Shown here: positions 10,981 through 21,508 of the stretch, in pieces | How positions within the stretch are numbered: position 1 is the first letter of the stretch | Layout: each line of letters opens with the position of its first letter | Source of the DNA: Lycium barbarum | Lineage: Eukaryota > Streptophyta > Magnoliopsida > Solanales > Solanaceae | Length of the DNA: 64,000 nt | Assembly (NCBI RefSeq): GCF_019175385.1 | Contig: NC_083338.1 | Location: 90,231,777 to 90,295,776 of the forward strand | Reading direction: 5' to 3' | Translations under genes and position numbers: made by a program | The notes under the pieces: model-generated | What the model saw: the letters and a program-made list of their open reading frames with translations, nothing else | What the model was told of the DNA's origin: nothing | The model's database searches: none

Positions 10981-11016
10981 TTCTCCCCCCCTTAAGAACA
11001 TTCGTCCCCGAATGTT
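10981..11016 (-). promoter_or_regulatory. Polypurine tract and hairpin, copy 2
   Basis: Purine run on the minus strand at 10981-10993 next to LTR2, and the perfect 8-bp inverted repeat AACATTCG/CGAATGTT at 10997-11016, as in copy 1. Confidence 0.85.
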
Positions 11017-11151
11017 AAATAAATCTTATGAAGACTCAAAAACATAACGGGAAAACCATTTTATATAAAAATAGCACACATGGTCCATCCGTTCATTGGT
11101 ACAACAAATACAAAAGTCTAGATTACAAGAGGCGTAGGGAATAAATTGGGG

Positions 11152-14100
11152 TTATCTCTTCTTCATCTCTTCCTCCGCCTCCCAAGTCATCTCTTCCCGG
11201 TTACTGTTGCGCCACAGAACTTTGACAGAAGGCACCTCCTTAGTGCGCAATCTCCTCACCTGACGATCCAGAATAGATACACGCTGCTCGTCATAAGACA
11301 ACTGCTCCGTTACCTGAAGATCATCTACTGGGAATATCCTGGAAGGATCACCAATACATTTCCGCAACATAGACACATGAAACACCGGGTGTACGGCTTC
11401 CAAGTCGGATGGTAAGTCTAGCTCGTAGGCGACCTCGCCTATCTTTCGAACGATCTGATACGGCCCAATGTACCGGGGGCTCAACTTACCCTTTCTACCG
11501 AATCTCATGACACCCTTCATGGGCGACACCTTCAGGAATACTCAGTCGCCAATCTGGAACTCTAACGGTCGACGTCGTCTATCTGCATAAGATTTCTGTC
11601 GACTCTGAGCAGCCAATAATCGTTCTCGAATAAGCTTTACCTTATCTACAGCTTCCTGGATCACATCTGGCCCAATCAGCTTAGTCTCGCCCACGTCAAA
11701 CCAACCAATAGGAGATCTGCATTTCCTGCCATAAAGGGCCTCGTACGGAGCCATCTGGATGCTGGAGTGATAACTGTTATTATAGGCAAACTCAATAAGC
11801 GGCAAGTGATCATCCCAGCTGCCCCGAAAATCAATAACGCAGGCCCGCAACATATCTTCGAGTGTCTGAATAGTGCGCTCAGCCTGTCCGTCGGACTGAG
11901 GGTGAAAAGCTGTACTGAGGCTCACCTGAGTCCCTAATCCCTCCTGAAATGACCTCCAGAAATTAGCTGTAAACTGGGTACCTCGGTCAGTAATAATAGA
12001 TATAGGGACTCCGTGAAGTCTGACTATCTCTCTGATATACAATCTGGCATAGTCCTCAGCCGAATAGGTAGTCCGAACCGGAAGGAAATGGGCTGATTTC
12101 GTCAGCCTGTCAACAATAACCCAGATAGAGTTGTACCTGCGTGGAGTGCGCGGTAACCCAACAACGAAATCCATATTAATCATCTCCCATTTCCAGGCTG
12201 GAATCTCCATCTCCTGTAATAATCCACCAGGCTTCTGATGCTCGATCTTAACTTGCTGGCAGTTCAGGCACTGACTAACAAACTCAGTAATATCTTTCTT
12301 CATGCCGTCCCACCAATACAAACACCTGAGATCCCGATACATTTTGGTGGAACCAGGATGAACAGAATACCGTGCATTATGGGCCTCGCCCATAATCTGC
12401 CGCCGTAAGCCCGCAACGTCAGGTACACAGAATCTGCCGTCGTATAATAATACTCCTTCAGGCGAGATTTCGAACTGCGTCTTTGCTTTATTAAGGGCCA
12501 CACCTATGTACTGAATCAAAAGAGGATCCTCAAACTGGCGCTGCTTTACCTCCTGAATAATAGATGACTCAGCAACTGAACGAACAGAAATCCCAGAATC
12601 TCCAGAATCTATCAAACGAACTCCGAGGCTAGCCAGCTGATGAATATCACGAACTAAATCTCTCTTATCAAAGGGAACATCAGCCAGACTGCCCACGGAC
12701 TTGCGGCTAAGCGCATCAGCTACCACATTGGCTTTCCCCGGATGGTACAGAATATCAACGTCGTAATCCTTTAGTAGCTCAAGCCACCTCCGCTGCCGCA
12801 GATTTAGTTCCTTCTGCCTAAAAATATACTGGAGACTCTTATGGTCCGTATAGATATCAACATGGACCCCATATAAATAATGCCGCCAAATCTTCAAAGC
12901 ATGAATCACCGCGGCCAACTCAAGATCATGAGTGGGATAGTTCTTCTCGTGCGGTCTGAGCTGCCGGGAAGCATAGGCTATGACTCGACCGTGCTGCATC
13001 AATACACATCCTATCCCAATACCAGAGGCGTCACAATAGACAACATACCCGTCAGATCCCTCTGGAAGGGCCAAAACTGGTGCTGTAATCAATCTCTCCT
13101 TCAACATCTGAAAGTTGCGCTCGCAGGCGTCTGTCTACTGGAATTTTGCTGCTTTCTGAGTAAGCCTCGTCAGTGGTGCTGCAATAGAAGAAAAATCCTC
13201 CATGAACCTGCGATAATACCCAGCCAATCCCAGAAAACTGCGCACCTCTGTCGGAGTAGTAGGCCTGGGCCAATTCTGCACAGCCTCAATCTTCTGCGTA
13301 TCGACCCGAATACCGTCTGCGTCGACAATATGGCCCAAGAATGCCACAGAAGTTAACCAGAATTCACATTTGGAGAATTTAGCATATAACTTCTGCTGAC
13401 GGAGAACGCCAAGTACCGTCCTCAAATGATCTGAATGCTCCTCAGCTGATCGCGAGTAAGTCAAGATATCATCAATAAACACAATAACAAACATATCCAG
13501 AAAAGGCCGAAATACCTGGTTCATCAGATCCATAAATACTGCTGGAGCATTAGTCAGCCCGAAAGACATAACTCTGAACTCATAATGCCCGTACCGGGTC
13601 CTGAAAGTAGTCTTCGGGATATCTGACTCCCGTACTCGCACCTGATGATAACCTGAGCGCAGATCTATATTTGAAAAATGTCTATCACCCTGCAGCTGAT
13701 TAAACAAATCATCAATCTGGAGGAGGGGATATTTATTCTTAATAGTCACCTTATTTAGCTGTCGGTAGTCGATACACATCCGCAACGACCCATCTTTCTT
13801 TCTGACAAACAATACCGGCGCTCCCCAGGGTGATGTGCTGGGTCTGATAAAACCCTTATCCAACAAATCTTTCAGCTGCTCCTTCAACTCAGCCGGTGCC
13901 ATCCTGTACGGAGGAATAGATATAGGCTGCGTATCCGGCATCAACTCTATAGTGAAATCAATCTCCCGCTCAGGCGGAAGGCCAGAAAGCTCGTCAAGAA
14001 AAACATCTGGAAACTCACTGACGACCGGAACAGATTGAAGGGTAGGTACCTCCACGACAGTATCGTGCACACGAACCAAATGATAGATATACCCCTTCTG

Positions 14101-14208
14101 GATCATCTTCTTAGCCTTGAGGTATGAAATAAACTTACCCCTCGGCGATGCTGTAGATCCGAACCACTCTATGACTGGTTCCCCCGGAAACTGAAAACGG
14201 ACTACCAT
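11152..14208 (-). pseudogene. pol: pol, family A copy 2, broken
   Basis: Open segments 14208-13135 (357 residues: PR/RT linker and full RT palm with FIDDIL), 13107-11542 (521 residues: RNase H, integrase HHCC and DDE all present) and 11529-11152 (GPY with its Gly, chromodomain). Two stops break it: Trp to TAG (base 13136) and Trp to TGA (base 11542). Copy 1 is intact at both, and copy 2 is intact where copy 1 is broken (5731, 5300). It shares the 1-bp insertion that removes the last residues of the chromodomain tail. All nonsense changes here are G:C to A:T. Confidence 0.95.
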
Positions 14209-14211
14209 TTT

Positions 14212-15942
14212 CTAGCAGTCGACATTAGCATAACAGGAAGACAACCAGTCCATGCCCATAATGACGTCAAACTCAAGCATGTCTAACTCTATCAAATCAG
14301 CCTTAGTACTATGATCATAAATGGTCACAAAACAATCCCTATAGATCTGTCTCGCTACAATAAAATCCCCAACTGGCGTAGCTACCTCAAATGGCTCTAT
14401 AGGCTCAGACACTATCCCAATCTTACTAGCAACGAGCGGGGAAATATATGATAAAGTAGAGCCAGGGTCAATCAATGCATATATAGATCTGGAGAAAACC
14501 AGTAATGTACCTGTGACGACGTTTGGCGAAGCCTCCTGATCCTGGCGGCTGGCCAAAGCATATATGCGGTTCGAGGGACCGTTAGAACTTGAAACGCCAC
14601 CGCGGCCTCGACCGCGTCCTGCCGGTGCTGAAATACCTCGCCCTCCAGGGCGTGCAACAGATGGAACAGATGAAGAACCGGCGGCTGACCCTGTCTGCTG
14701 AGCAGCACTACCAGAACCGCTAGCCAATGGACAGTCTCTCATAAAGTGGCCCTGACCACCACACGAAAAGCAAGCTCCAGTCGCTCGGTAACACTCCCCG
14801 GGATGAGACTTCCCGCAATGAGGACAACGGGGCCTGGGTGGTCTGGCCTGGCTGGGACCCCTGGATACCTGTGAACCTGCCGCTCTGGAGCTCTGACCGG
14901 CCCTAGACGGTCCCGCACTATCAAATCTCCGGCTGCCTGACTGAGTACTCCGGCAGGACGGAGGAAAATGTCTATCTGACTGCTGCTGCTGAGGCTGTCC
15001 GCCTCGAGAATCTCCAGAACAACCTGCGGAGCTAGCCCTCTTGGGCGGCCTCCTGTATCGATCTCTGCCAGAAGGATCAGACCTGCGACGGTCCTCCATA
15101 CCCATCGCATAGGCCTGAAGTCGGGCAATGTCCATGTCTGCCTGCAATGACACTGCCATACAGCTATCAACCAAATACCGGTCCAATCCCATAACATATC
15201 TGTGCATCCGATCGGACATATCTGCTACCACGGCCGGTGCATATCGGGCCAGAGAATCAAACTCAAGGTTATACTCGCGAACACTCCGACCCCTCTGCTG
15301 CAGACGTAAGAATCGATCAGCCCGCGCCCGCCGTAACTCTGGGGGCAAAAAGTGGTGGGTGAATGCTGTCACAAACTGATCCCAAGTGGCTGGAGGGGCA
15401 CCCTCTCCTCTAGACAGCTCCCAAGTGTCATACCAGTGGGTAGCCCCATCTCGAAGCCTGTGCGAAGCCAGCTCAACCGACTCGGTCTCTGAAGCCCTGA
15501 CCAAGTCCAGTGAGCGTCGCATCCCCCGAATAAAATCATGGGGATCCTCATCGAGCTTAGACCCGAAGAACTCTGGAGGGCCACATAACAAAAACTCCCG
15601 AACTCTCAGGCTGTCCCGCCTGTCATCGTCATCATCGTCCCTCCGCCCGCGTCTGCGAGCCTGTCCTGCTACCAATGTAGTCAACAACTGTACAGCCTCC
15701 CTCATGGTCCTATCCTCCGCCCCCGGCTGAGGAGCTGGAGTCTCAGGAGCGGGTACACGGACCTCTGGAGCTGCTAAAGGTCCTACTCCAGGCTGTACTA
15801 GTGGGGGTGGAGCAGACCCCTCAGAATGAGGCACATCCTCAGGCAAATCATAAACACGAGCCCGGGTAGCTCGCTGTGCCTGGCTAGTCTCTCCCATCCT
15901 CGCTTTGCCCTTCTAGGCCGCCGTTGCCTTCTTCGGAGGCAT
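14212..15942 (-). pseudogene. gag: gag-protease, family A copy 2
   Basis: Probable natural start ATG at 15942, with the same early in-frame TAG as copy 1; the long open frame starts at ATG 15897 (561 residues). Capsid, paired zinc knuckles and DPGST protease are as in copy 1, with only scattered substitutions (for example Gly to Arg after the Asp-rich tract). It closes with the same TAG between protease and RT. Confidence 0.93.
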
Positions 15943-15944
15943 CA

Positions 15945-15967
15945 CTGCAAACACAAAGGCGAGTCAG
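15945..15967 (-). promoter_or_regulatory. Predicted 3' splice acceptor and branch point before gag, copy 2
   Basis: Same sequence as in copy 1: branch-like CTGAC, AG 19 nt further, 2 nt before ATG 15942. With the LTR3 donor at 18518 it would define an intron of about 2574 nt. Confidence 0.5.
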
Positions 15968-16050
15968 ATCAAAATCATCCTAATAGCACAGCTCTATCGC
16001 ACGATCTAAGAATCCAAAGAAAGTAACATCCTAAATGCCCTGTAGCTTCC

Positions 16051-16086
16051 TGTTTATAGATGTGGTGCACAACACATCGATAAACA
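16051..16086 (-). promoter_or_regulatory. Conserved leader hairpin with GTGCAC loop, copy 2
   Basis: Identical to the copy 1 hairpin: outer stem TGTTTAT/ATAAACA, inner stem GATGTG/CACATC, loop with GTGCAC. Confidence 0.55.
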
Positions 16087-16129
16087 AGACTCTACGAGAC
16101 ACGGCCTGTAGACATTCCGAGGACAAACC

Positions 16130-16141
16130 GCTCTGATACCA
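16130..16141 (-). promoter_or_regulatory. Primer binding site (tRNA-iMet), copy 2
   Basis: Minus strand TGGTATCAGAGC, four bases from the LTR3 boundary at 16146. Confidence 0.92.
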
Positions 16142-16145
16142 CTTT

Positions 16146-19076
16146 TGTCACGACCCAGCCCCGTGGGCCGCGACTAGCACCCTACCTGGGTACTCAGACC
16201 GAATCACAGATTCATTATAAAATCCAAACTTATTTCCGAATTTTTTTCGAAATCATATCAAACGTAGTTTATATCAAAATATGTCTTAAGCGGTCGCACC
16301 AAATCAAAATGCCATATTAAATACAAACTGAGCGGCGGAATAGACATCGCCGGTCAAAAGTGCAAACGTAAGCATAAGGGCCATTTGGGGCCATCATAAT
16401 GAACAGACCGCTTTAAGACCAGAAAACGAAATCAAACCAACACATACAGGACCCTCATCCCACATATATGACTACAGGCCTCTACGAATTCAAAACAAAG
16501 ACATATGGCGAGACAGGGCCCCGCCGTACCCAAATAGTAAAATATACCGAATATATACAAAGCAAAAGGAGTCTGTACCAAAAGTGGACTCCGGATCAAA
16601 GAGGAGTACTCCGGAATAGCAAAGAGTGAAGCCTACTGTGGAGGATCACCAATGTCTGTACCTGCGGGCATAAAACGCAGCCCCCGGAGAAGGGGGGTCA
16701 GTACGAGATATGTACTGAGTATGTAAAGCACGGAGTACAGAAATATGGATCGAAACCGAAAGAAAACCGAATGACAAAGTGGGGTACAAATCGGTATGTC
16801 AAAATCCGTATCAAAATCATATATGTATACATAATGCAAACGAAATCATGCAAACGCTTAGCAACGTGGTCGCCACTCCGACGCTGGCGCCACACACAGC
16901 ATAACACCAGAAGGTTTCAAATCTCCGTACATCCCCGAACACAAACATAATCATAGGTGAGCGTATCGCATCACGAGCCATATCACAGCATAACTCCAAA
17001 CGGAACCCGGCCCTATGGCGAAGCCTCGGGAACCGTAACACAGCATACGGCCGAATTATCATAAAGCGCACGAATCAAAACCGGCCCGGGAACCGGTGAA
17101 CGAAGTCATAACAAGGCACGAGCGGAGTCGTGAGCAGACAAATGCAAATCGTATTTCAAAATAGTCTTTCAAAACATAATAGTCTCATAAATCATTTCAT
17201 AATACAAAATAATCGCATACTTAGTCGATATAAAGTTTCATTCCACAAAACATTTCCAAAGTAGTACGTATAGCTCAAAACGTAACTTAGCGTATCGTAA
17301 TATTCAAAACATATCCCGTAGGAGGAAATTCCAGAATCGAAAGTATCATTTCAACTTTATTCAAAAGGACAGCCCAATAAGACAAATAGGGCGTCTCGGG
17401 GTTAGCGGGCCCACCTCGAGTCAAATTGAGGTGGCAAACATATTTTCTGAACATTTATAGGCCAAAGGGTCATACATAATCATTTCTAAGTTACCCGACC
17501 ACATTTCGATAGGTTTCGGACGAGTGGTGGCATTCTAGCCAAAATAGAGCCCTTAGGCTTCAATTGAATTGAATGAATAGTAACTTTTCTGTGGATCGGG
17601 TTTCGAGGAGCAGAAATGCTCCGGAAGTTCTCATATCCGCCTATCATACTAAGATATGCCAAACGAAGGAGTGGGAAGCTTTACATACCTTACGGACGTC
17701 TTACGCTTTCCCAAAAGTCAAGTCCCGTTTCGTCTGAAATCTGCAAATGGTCAAAGTTACCAATTGAGATTCTTAGGCTTAAAAATGCCTTTAACTTCAT
17801 TTTCTGTCTACCGACATTTCGGCAGCATTTCCCCTATAAATCTAACATCCTCGAGACTTAGCTCGGCTCAAAATACATCAATACAACAGCCCACACATCA
17901 TCAAACAACACAAGTAATAATCAAACCACTCTAGCTTCAAAGTTCTACTTTGTTACCTAAGTTGGCAACTTTCATTCAAGCTTCCAAAACTCCAACTCTA
18001 TATCTACATAATTGTATTCATTTCCTCATTCAAACTTATACAATCACATCCCAAATACAATCCAAGCCCTACACGAAATTGCCCCAAAATCCATTACTTT
18101 CCATAATTCTTCAAAACATCGAAAATTCACGATGAACATTCTAACTTGCGTCGTTTCATTCCGAATTCATTAATATCAACTATAAATCATATTTAAAGTC
18201 TTTAGCACCCTAAATATACAATGATATACACAATTATACCAAAGGTATACACTTTCCGATAACGTCCGAAATCATTTTCCAACGCCAATTTAATTCATCA
18301 ATCAATCATTTACGACATAAAGATCACAACAACACATTATACAAACTAAACAAGATCAAATTCCCATGCCTTTGCACTTCATGAAACTCACGGCTACAAC
18401 ACCAACACACACACACCCACGGCTTCCTATAAGCATCAAAGTTACGGGATTCTCGTCTATTCCCAATCCTTAACACATTCATATCAATTCTATAAAATTA
18501 GAGGGGCAAAATTCTTACCTTTTCTTGAATTTCCGACTTGTCGCAAACGAGGTTCTTGTGCCAAACTAATTATACCCCGTTGAAGAGGGCCTTGAGTACT
18601 TCCCAACTATGTAGAAATTCAGATTTTTGGATCAACAACAAAGCTTGGATAATTTTTTTCTCTTCTCTTTCTCACTCGGCCGAGAGCTCTTATTTCTTGG
18701 TGTTCTTGAATTTTTGTTCTTTGTTCTAGATAATTACCAAGTATAACATGATATATATCCATATATTTGATCATGTGCATAGCACATGATCATTAACAAA
18801 GGGGCTTGGGCCATGGATATGGCCGGCCACCTCTAAACATTGGGCCTCAATTTTTATGTTGTATTTTTCTTGGCCCAATCATAAAACGTCCCGTTTTGTA
18901 ATTCCCGAAACTAATTTCCAAAATTCCAAATTTACCCTCAGCCTTTCCCGATGTCTTAACATTAAAGATTCCATAACCAACATAGTCATATTCACTAAAA
19001 TCAAATTATGTCCTAATAACACACAAGTCGTAATTATTTCTCGATTTCCAATTATACGAAAACATGGGACATAACA
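16146..19076 (-). repeat. LTR3 of family A (5' LTR of copy 2, 3' LTR of partial copy 3)
   Basis: 2931 bp with TG...CA ends, near-identical to LTR1 and LTR2. TATA box at 18751-18760 and the 11-bp inverted repeat at 18768-18792. Splice-donor-like AAGGTAAG has GT at 18518-18517. Confidence 0.97.
18514..18521 (-). promoter_or_regulatory. Predicted 5' splice donor in LTR3
   Basis: Minus strand AGGTAAGA, GT at 18518-18517, about 235 nt downstream of the LTR3 TATA box. This LTR is positioned to express copy 2. Confidence 0.5.
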
Positions 19077-19112
19077 TTCTCCCCCCCTTAAGAACATTCG
19101 TCCCCGAATGTT
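19077..19112 (-). promoter_or_regulatory. Polypurine tract and hairpin, copy 3
   Basis: Purine run (minus) at 19077-19089 abutting LTR3; 8-bp inverted repeat at 19093-19112. Confidence 0.85.
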
Positions 19113-19213
19113 AAATAAATCTTATGAAGACTCACAAACATAACGGGAAAACCATTTTATATAAAAATAGCACACATGGTCCATCCGTTCATTGGTACAA
19201 CAAATACAAAAGT

Positions 19214-21508
19214 CTAGATTACAAGAGGCGTAGGGAATAAATTGGGGTATCTCTTCTTCATCTCTTCCTCCGCCTCCCAAGTCATCTCTTCCCGGTTACT
19301 GTTGCGCCACAGAACTTTGACAGAAGGCACCTCCTTAGTGCGCAATCTCCTCACCTGACGATCCAGAATAGATACAGGCTGCTCGTCATAAGACAACTGC
19401 TCCGTTACCTGAAGATCATCTACTGGGAATATCCTGGAAGGATCACCAATACATTTCCGCAACATAGACACATGAAACACCGGGTGTACGGCTTCCAATT
19501 CGGATGGTAAGTCTAGCTCGTAGGCGACCTTGCCTATCTTTCAAACGATCTGATACGGCCCAATGTACCGGGGGCTCAACTTACCCTTTCTACTGAATCT
19601 TATGACACCCTTCATGGGCGACACCTTCAGGAATACCCAGTCGTCAATCTGGAACTCTAACGGTCGACGTAGTCTATCTTCATAAGATTTCTGTCGACTC
19701 TGAGCAGCCAATAATCGTTCTCGAATAAGCTTTACCTTATCTACAGCTTCCTGGATCACATCTGGCCCAATCATCTTAGTCTCGCCCACGTCAAACCAAC
19801 CAATAGGAGATCTGCATTTCCTGCCATAAAGGGCCTCGTACGGAGCCATCTGGATGCTGGAGTGATAACTGTTATTATAGGAAAACTCAATAAGCGGCAA
19901 GTGATCATCCCAGCTGCCCCGAAAATCAATAACGCAGGCCCGCAACATATCTTCGAGTGTCTGAATAGTGCTCTCGGCCTGTCCGTCGGACTGAGGGTGA
20001 AAAGTTGTACTGAGGTTCACCTGAGTCCCTAATCCCTCCTGAAATGACCTCCAGAAATTAGCTGTAAACTAGGTACCTCGGTCAGTAATAATAGATATAG
20101 GGACTCCGTGAAGTCTGACTATCTCTCTGATATACAATCTGGCATAGTCCTCAGCCGAATAGGTAGTCCGAACCGGAAGGAAATGGGCTGATTTCGTCAG
20201 CCTGTCAACAATAACCCAGATAGAGTCGTACCTGCGTGGAGTGCGCGGTAACCCAACAACGAAATCCATATTAATCATCTCCCATTTCCAGGCTGGAATC
20301 TCCCTCTCCTGTAATAATCCACCGGGCTTCTGATGCTCGATCTTAACTTGCTGGCAGTTCGGGCACTGACTAACAAACTCAGCAATATCTTTCTTCATGC
20401 CATCCCACCAATACAAACACCTGAGATCTCGATACATTTTGGTGGAACCAGGATGAACAGAATACCGTGCATTATGGGCCTCGCCCATAATCTGCCGCCG
20501 TAAGCCCGCAACGTCAGGTACACAGAATCTGCCGTCGTATAATAATACTCTTTCAGGCGAGATTTCGAACTGAGTCTTTGCTTTATTAAGGGCCACACCT
20601 CTGTACTGAATCAAAAGAGGATCCTCAAACTGGCGCTGCTTTACCTCCTGAATAATAGATGACTCAGCAACTGAACGAACAGAAATCCCAGAATCTCCAG
20701 AATCTATCAAACGAACTCCGAGGCTAGCCAGCTGATGAATATCACGAACAAAATATCTCTTATCAAAGGGAACATCAGCCAGACTGCCCACGGACTTGCG
20801 GCTAAGCGCATCAGCTACCACATTGGCTTTCCCCGGATGGTACAGAATATCAACGTCGTAATCCTTTAGTAGCTCAAGCCACCTCCGCTGCCGCAGATTT
20901 AGTTCCTTCTGCCTAAAAATATACTGGAGACTCTTATGGTCCGTATAGATATCAACATGGACCCCATATAAATAATGCCGCCAAATCTTCAAAGCATGAA
21001 TCACCGCGGCCAACTCAAGATCATGAGTGGGATAGTTCTTCTCGTGCGGTCTGAGCTGCCGGGAAGCATAGGCTATGACTCGACCGTGCTGCATCAATAC
21101 ACATCCTATCCCAATACCAGAGGCGTCACAATAGACAACATACCCGTCAGATCCCTCTGGAAGGGCCAAAACTGGTGCTGTAATCAATCTCTCCTTCAGC
21201 ATCTGAAAGCTGCGCTCGCAGGCGTCTGTCCAGTGGAATTTTGCTGCTTTCTGAGTAAGCCTCGTCAGTGGTGCTGCAATAGAAGAAACATCCTCCACGA
21301 ACCTACGATAATACCCAGCCAATCCCAGAAAACTGCGCACCTCTGTCGGAGTAGTAGGCCTGGGCCAATTCTGCACAGCCTCCATCTTCTGCGTATCGAC
21401 CCGAATACCGTCTGCGCCGACAATATGGCCCAAGAATGCCACAGAAGTTAATCAGAATTCACATTTGGAGAATTTAGCATATAACTTCTGCTGACGGAGA
21501 ACGCCAAG
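19214..21508 (-). pseudogene. pol: pol, family A copy 3, truncated and broken
   Basis: Segments 21508-21453 (end of RT), 21442-20069 (RNase H and integrase through the second catalytic Asp), 20020-19541 (third catalytic Glu, GPY) and 19498-19214 (GPY end and complete chromodomain with the tail lost in copies 1 and 2). Stops: Trp to TGA (base 21452), Gln to TAG (20071) and Arg CGA to TGA (19543), all C-to-T type. N-terminal RT and gag are absent because of the breakpoint at 21508. Confidence 0.93.

Larger units (their letters stand above)
8051..19076 (-). mobile_element. Ty3/gypsy chromovirus, family A copy 2 (LTR2 + internal 2 + LTR3)
   Basis: Same layout as copy 1, displaced by 8095 bp, with an internal region of 5165 bp in both. 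5' LTR 16146-19076, 3' LTR 8051-10980. The internal regions of copies 1 and 2 are nearly identical and share two defects (early gag TAG, chromodomain-tail frameshift), which points to duplication of one already damaged unit rather than two insertions. Confidence 0.95.
16146..21508 (-). mobile_element. Family A copy 3, 5'-truncated (LTR3 + 3' part of internal region)
   Basis: LTR3 followed by 2432 bp of internal sequence that stops abruptly at 21508 inside the RT coding region, where element B LTR sequence begins. Gag, PBS and the 5' LTR are missing. This copy is more diverged from copies 1 and 2 than they are from each other, and it lacks their chromodomain-tail insertion. Confidence 0.93.
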
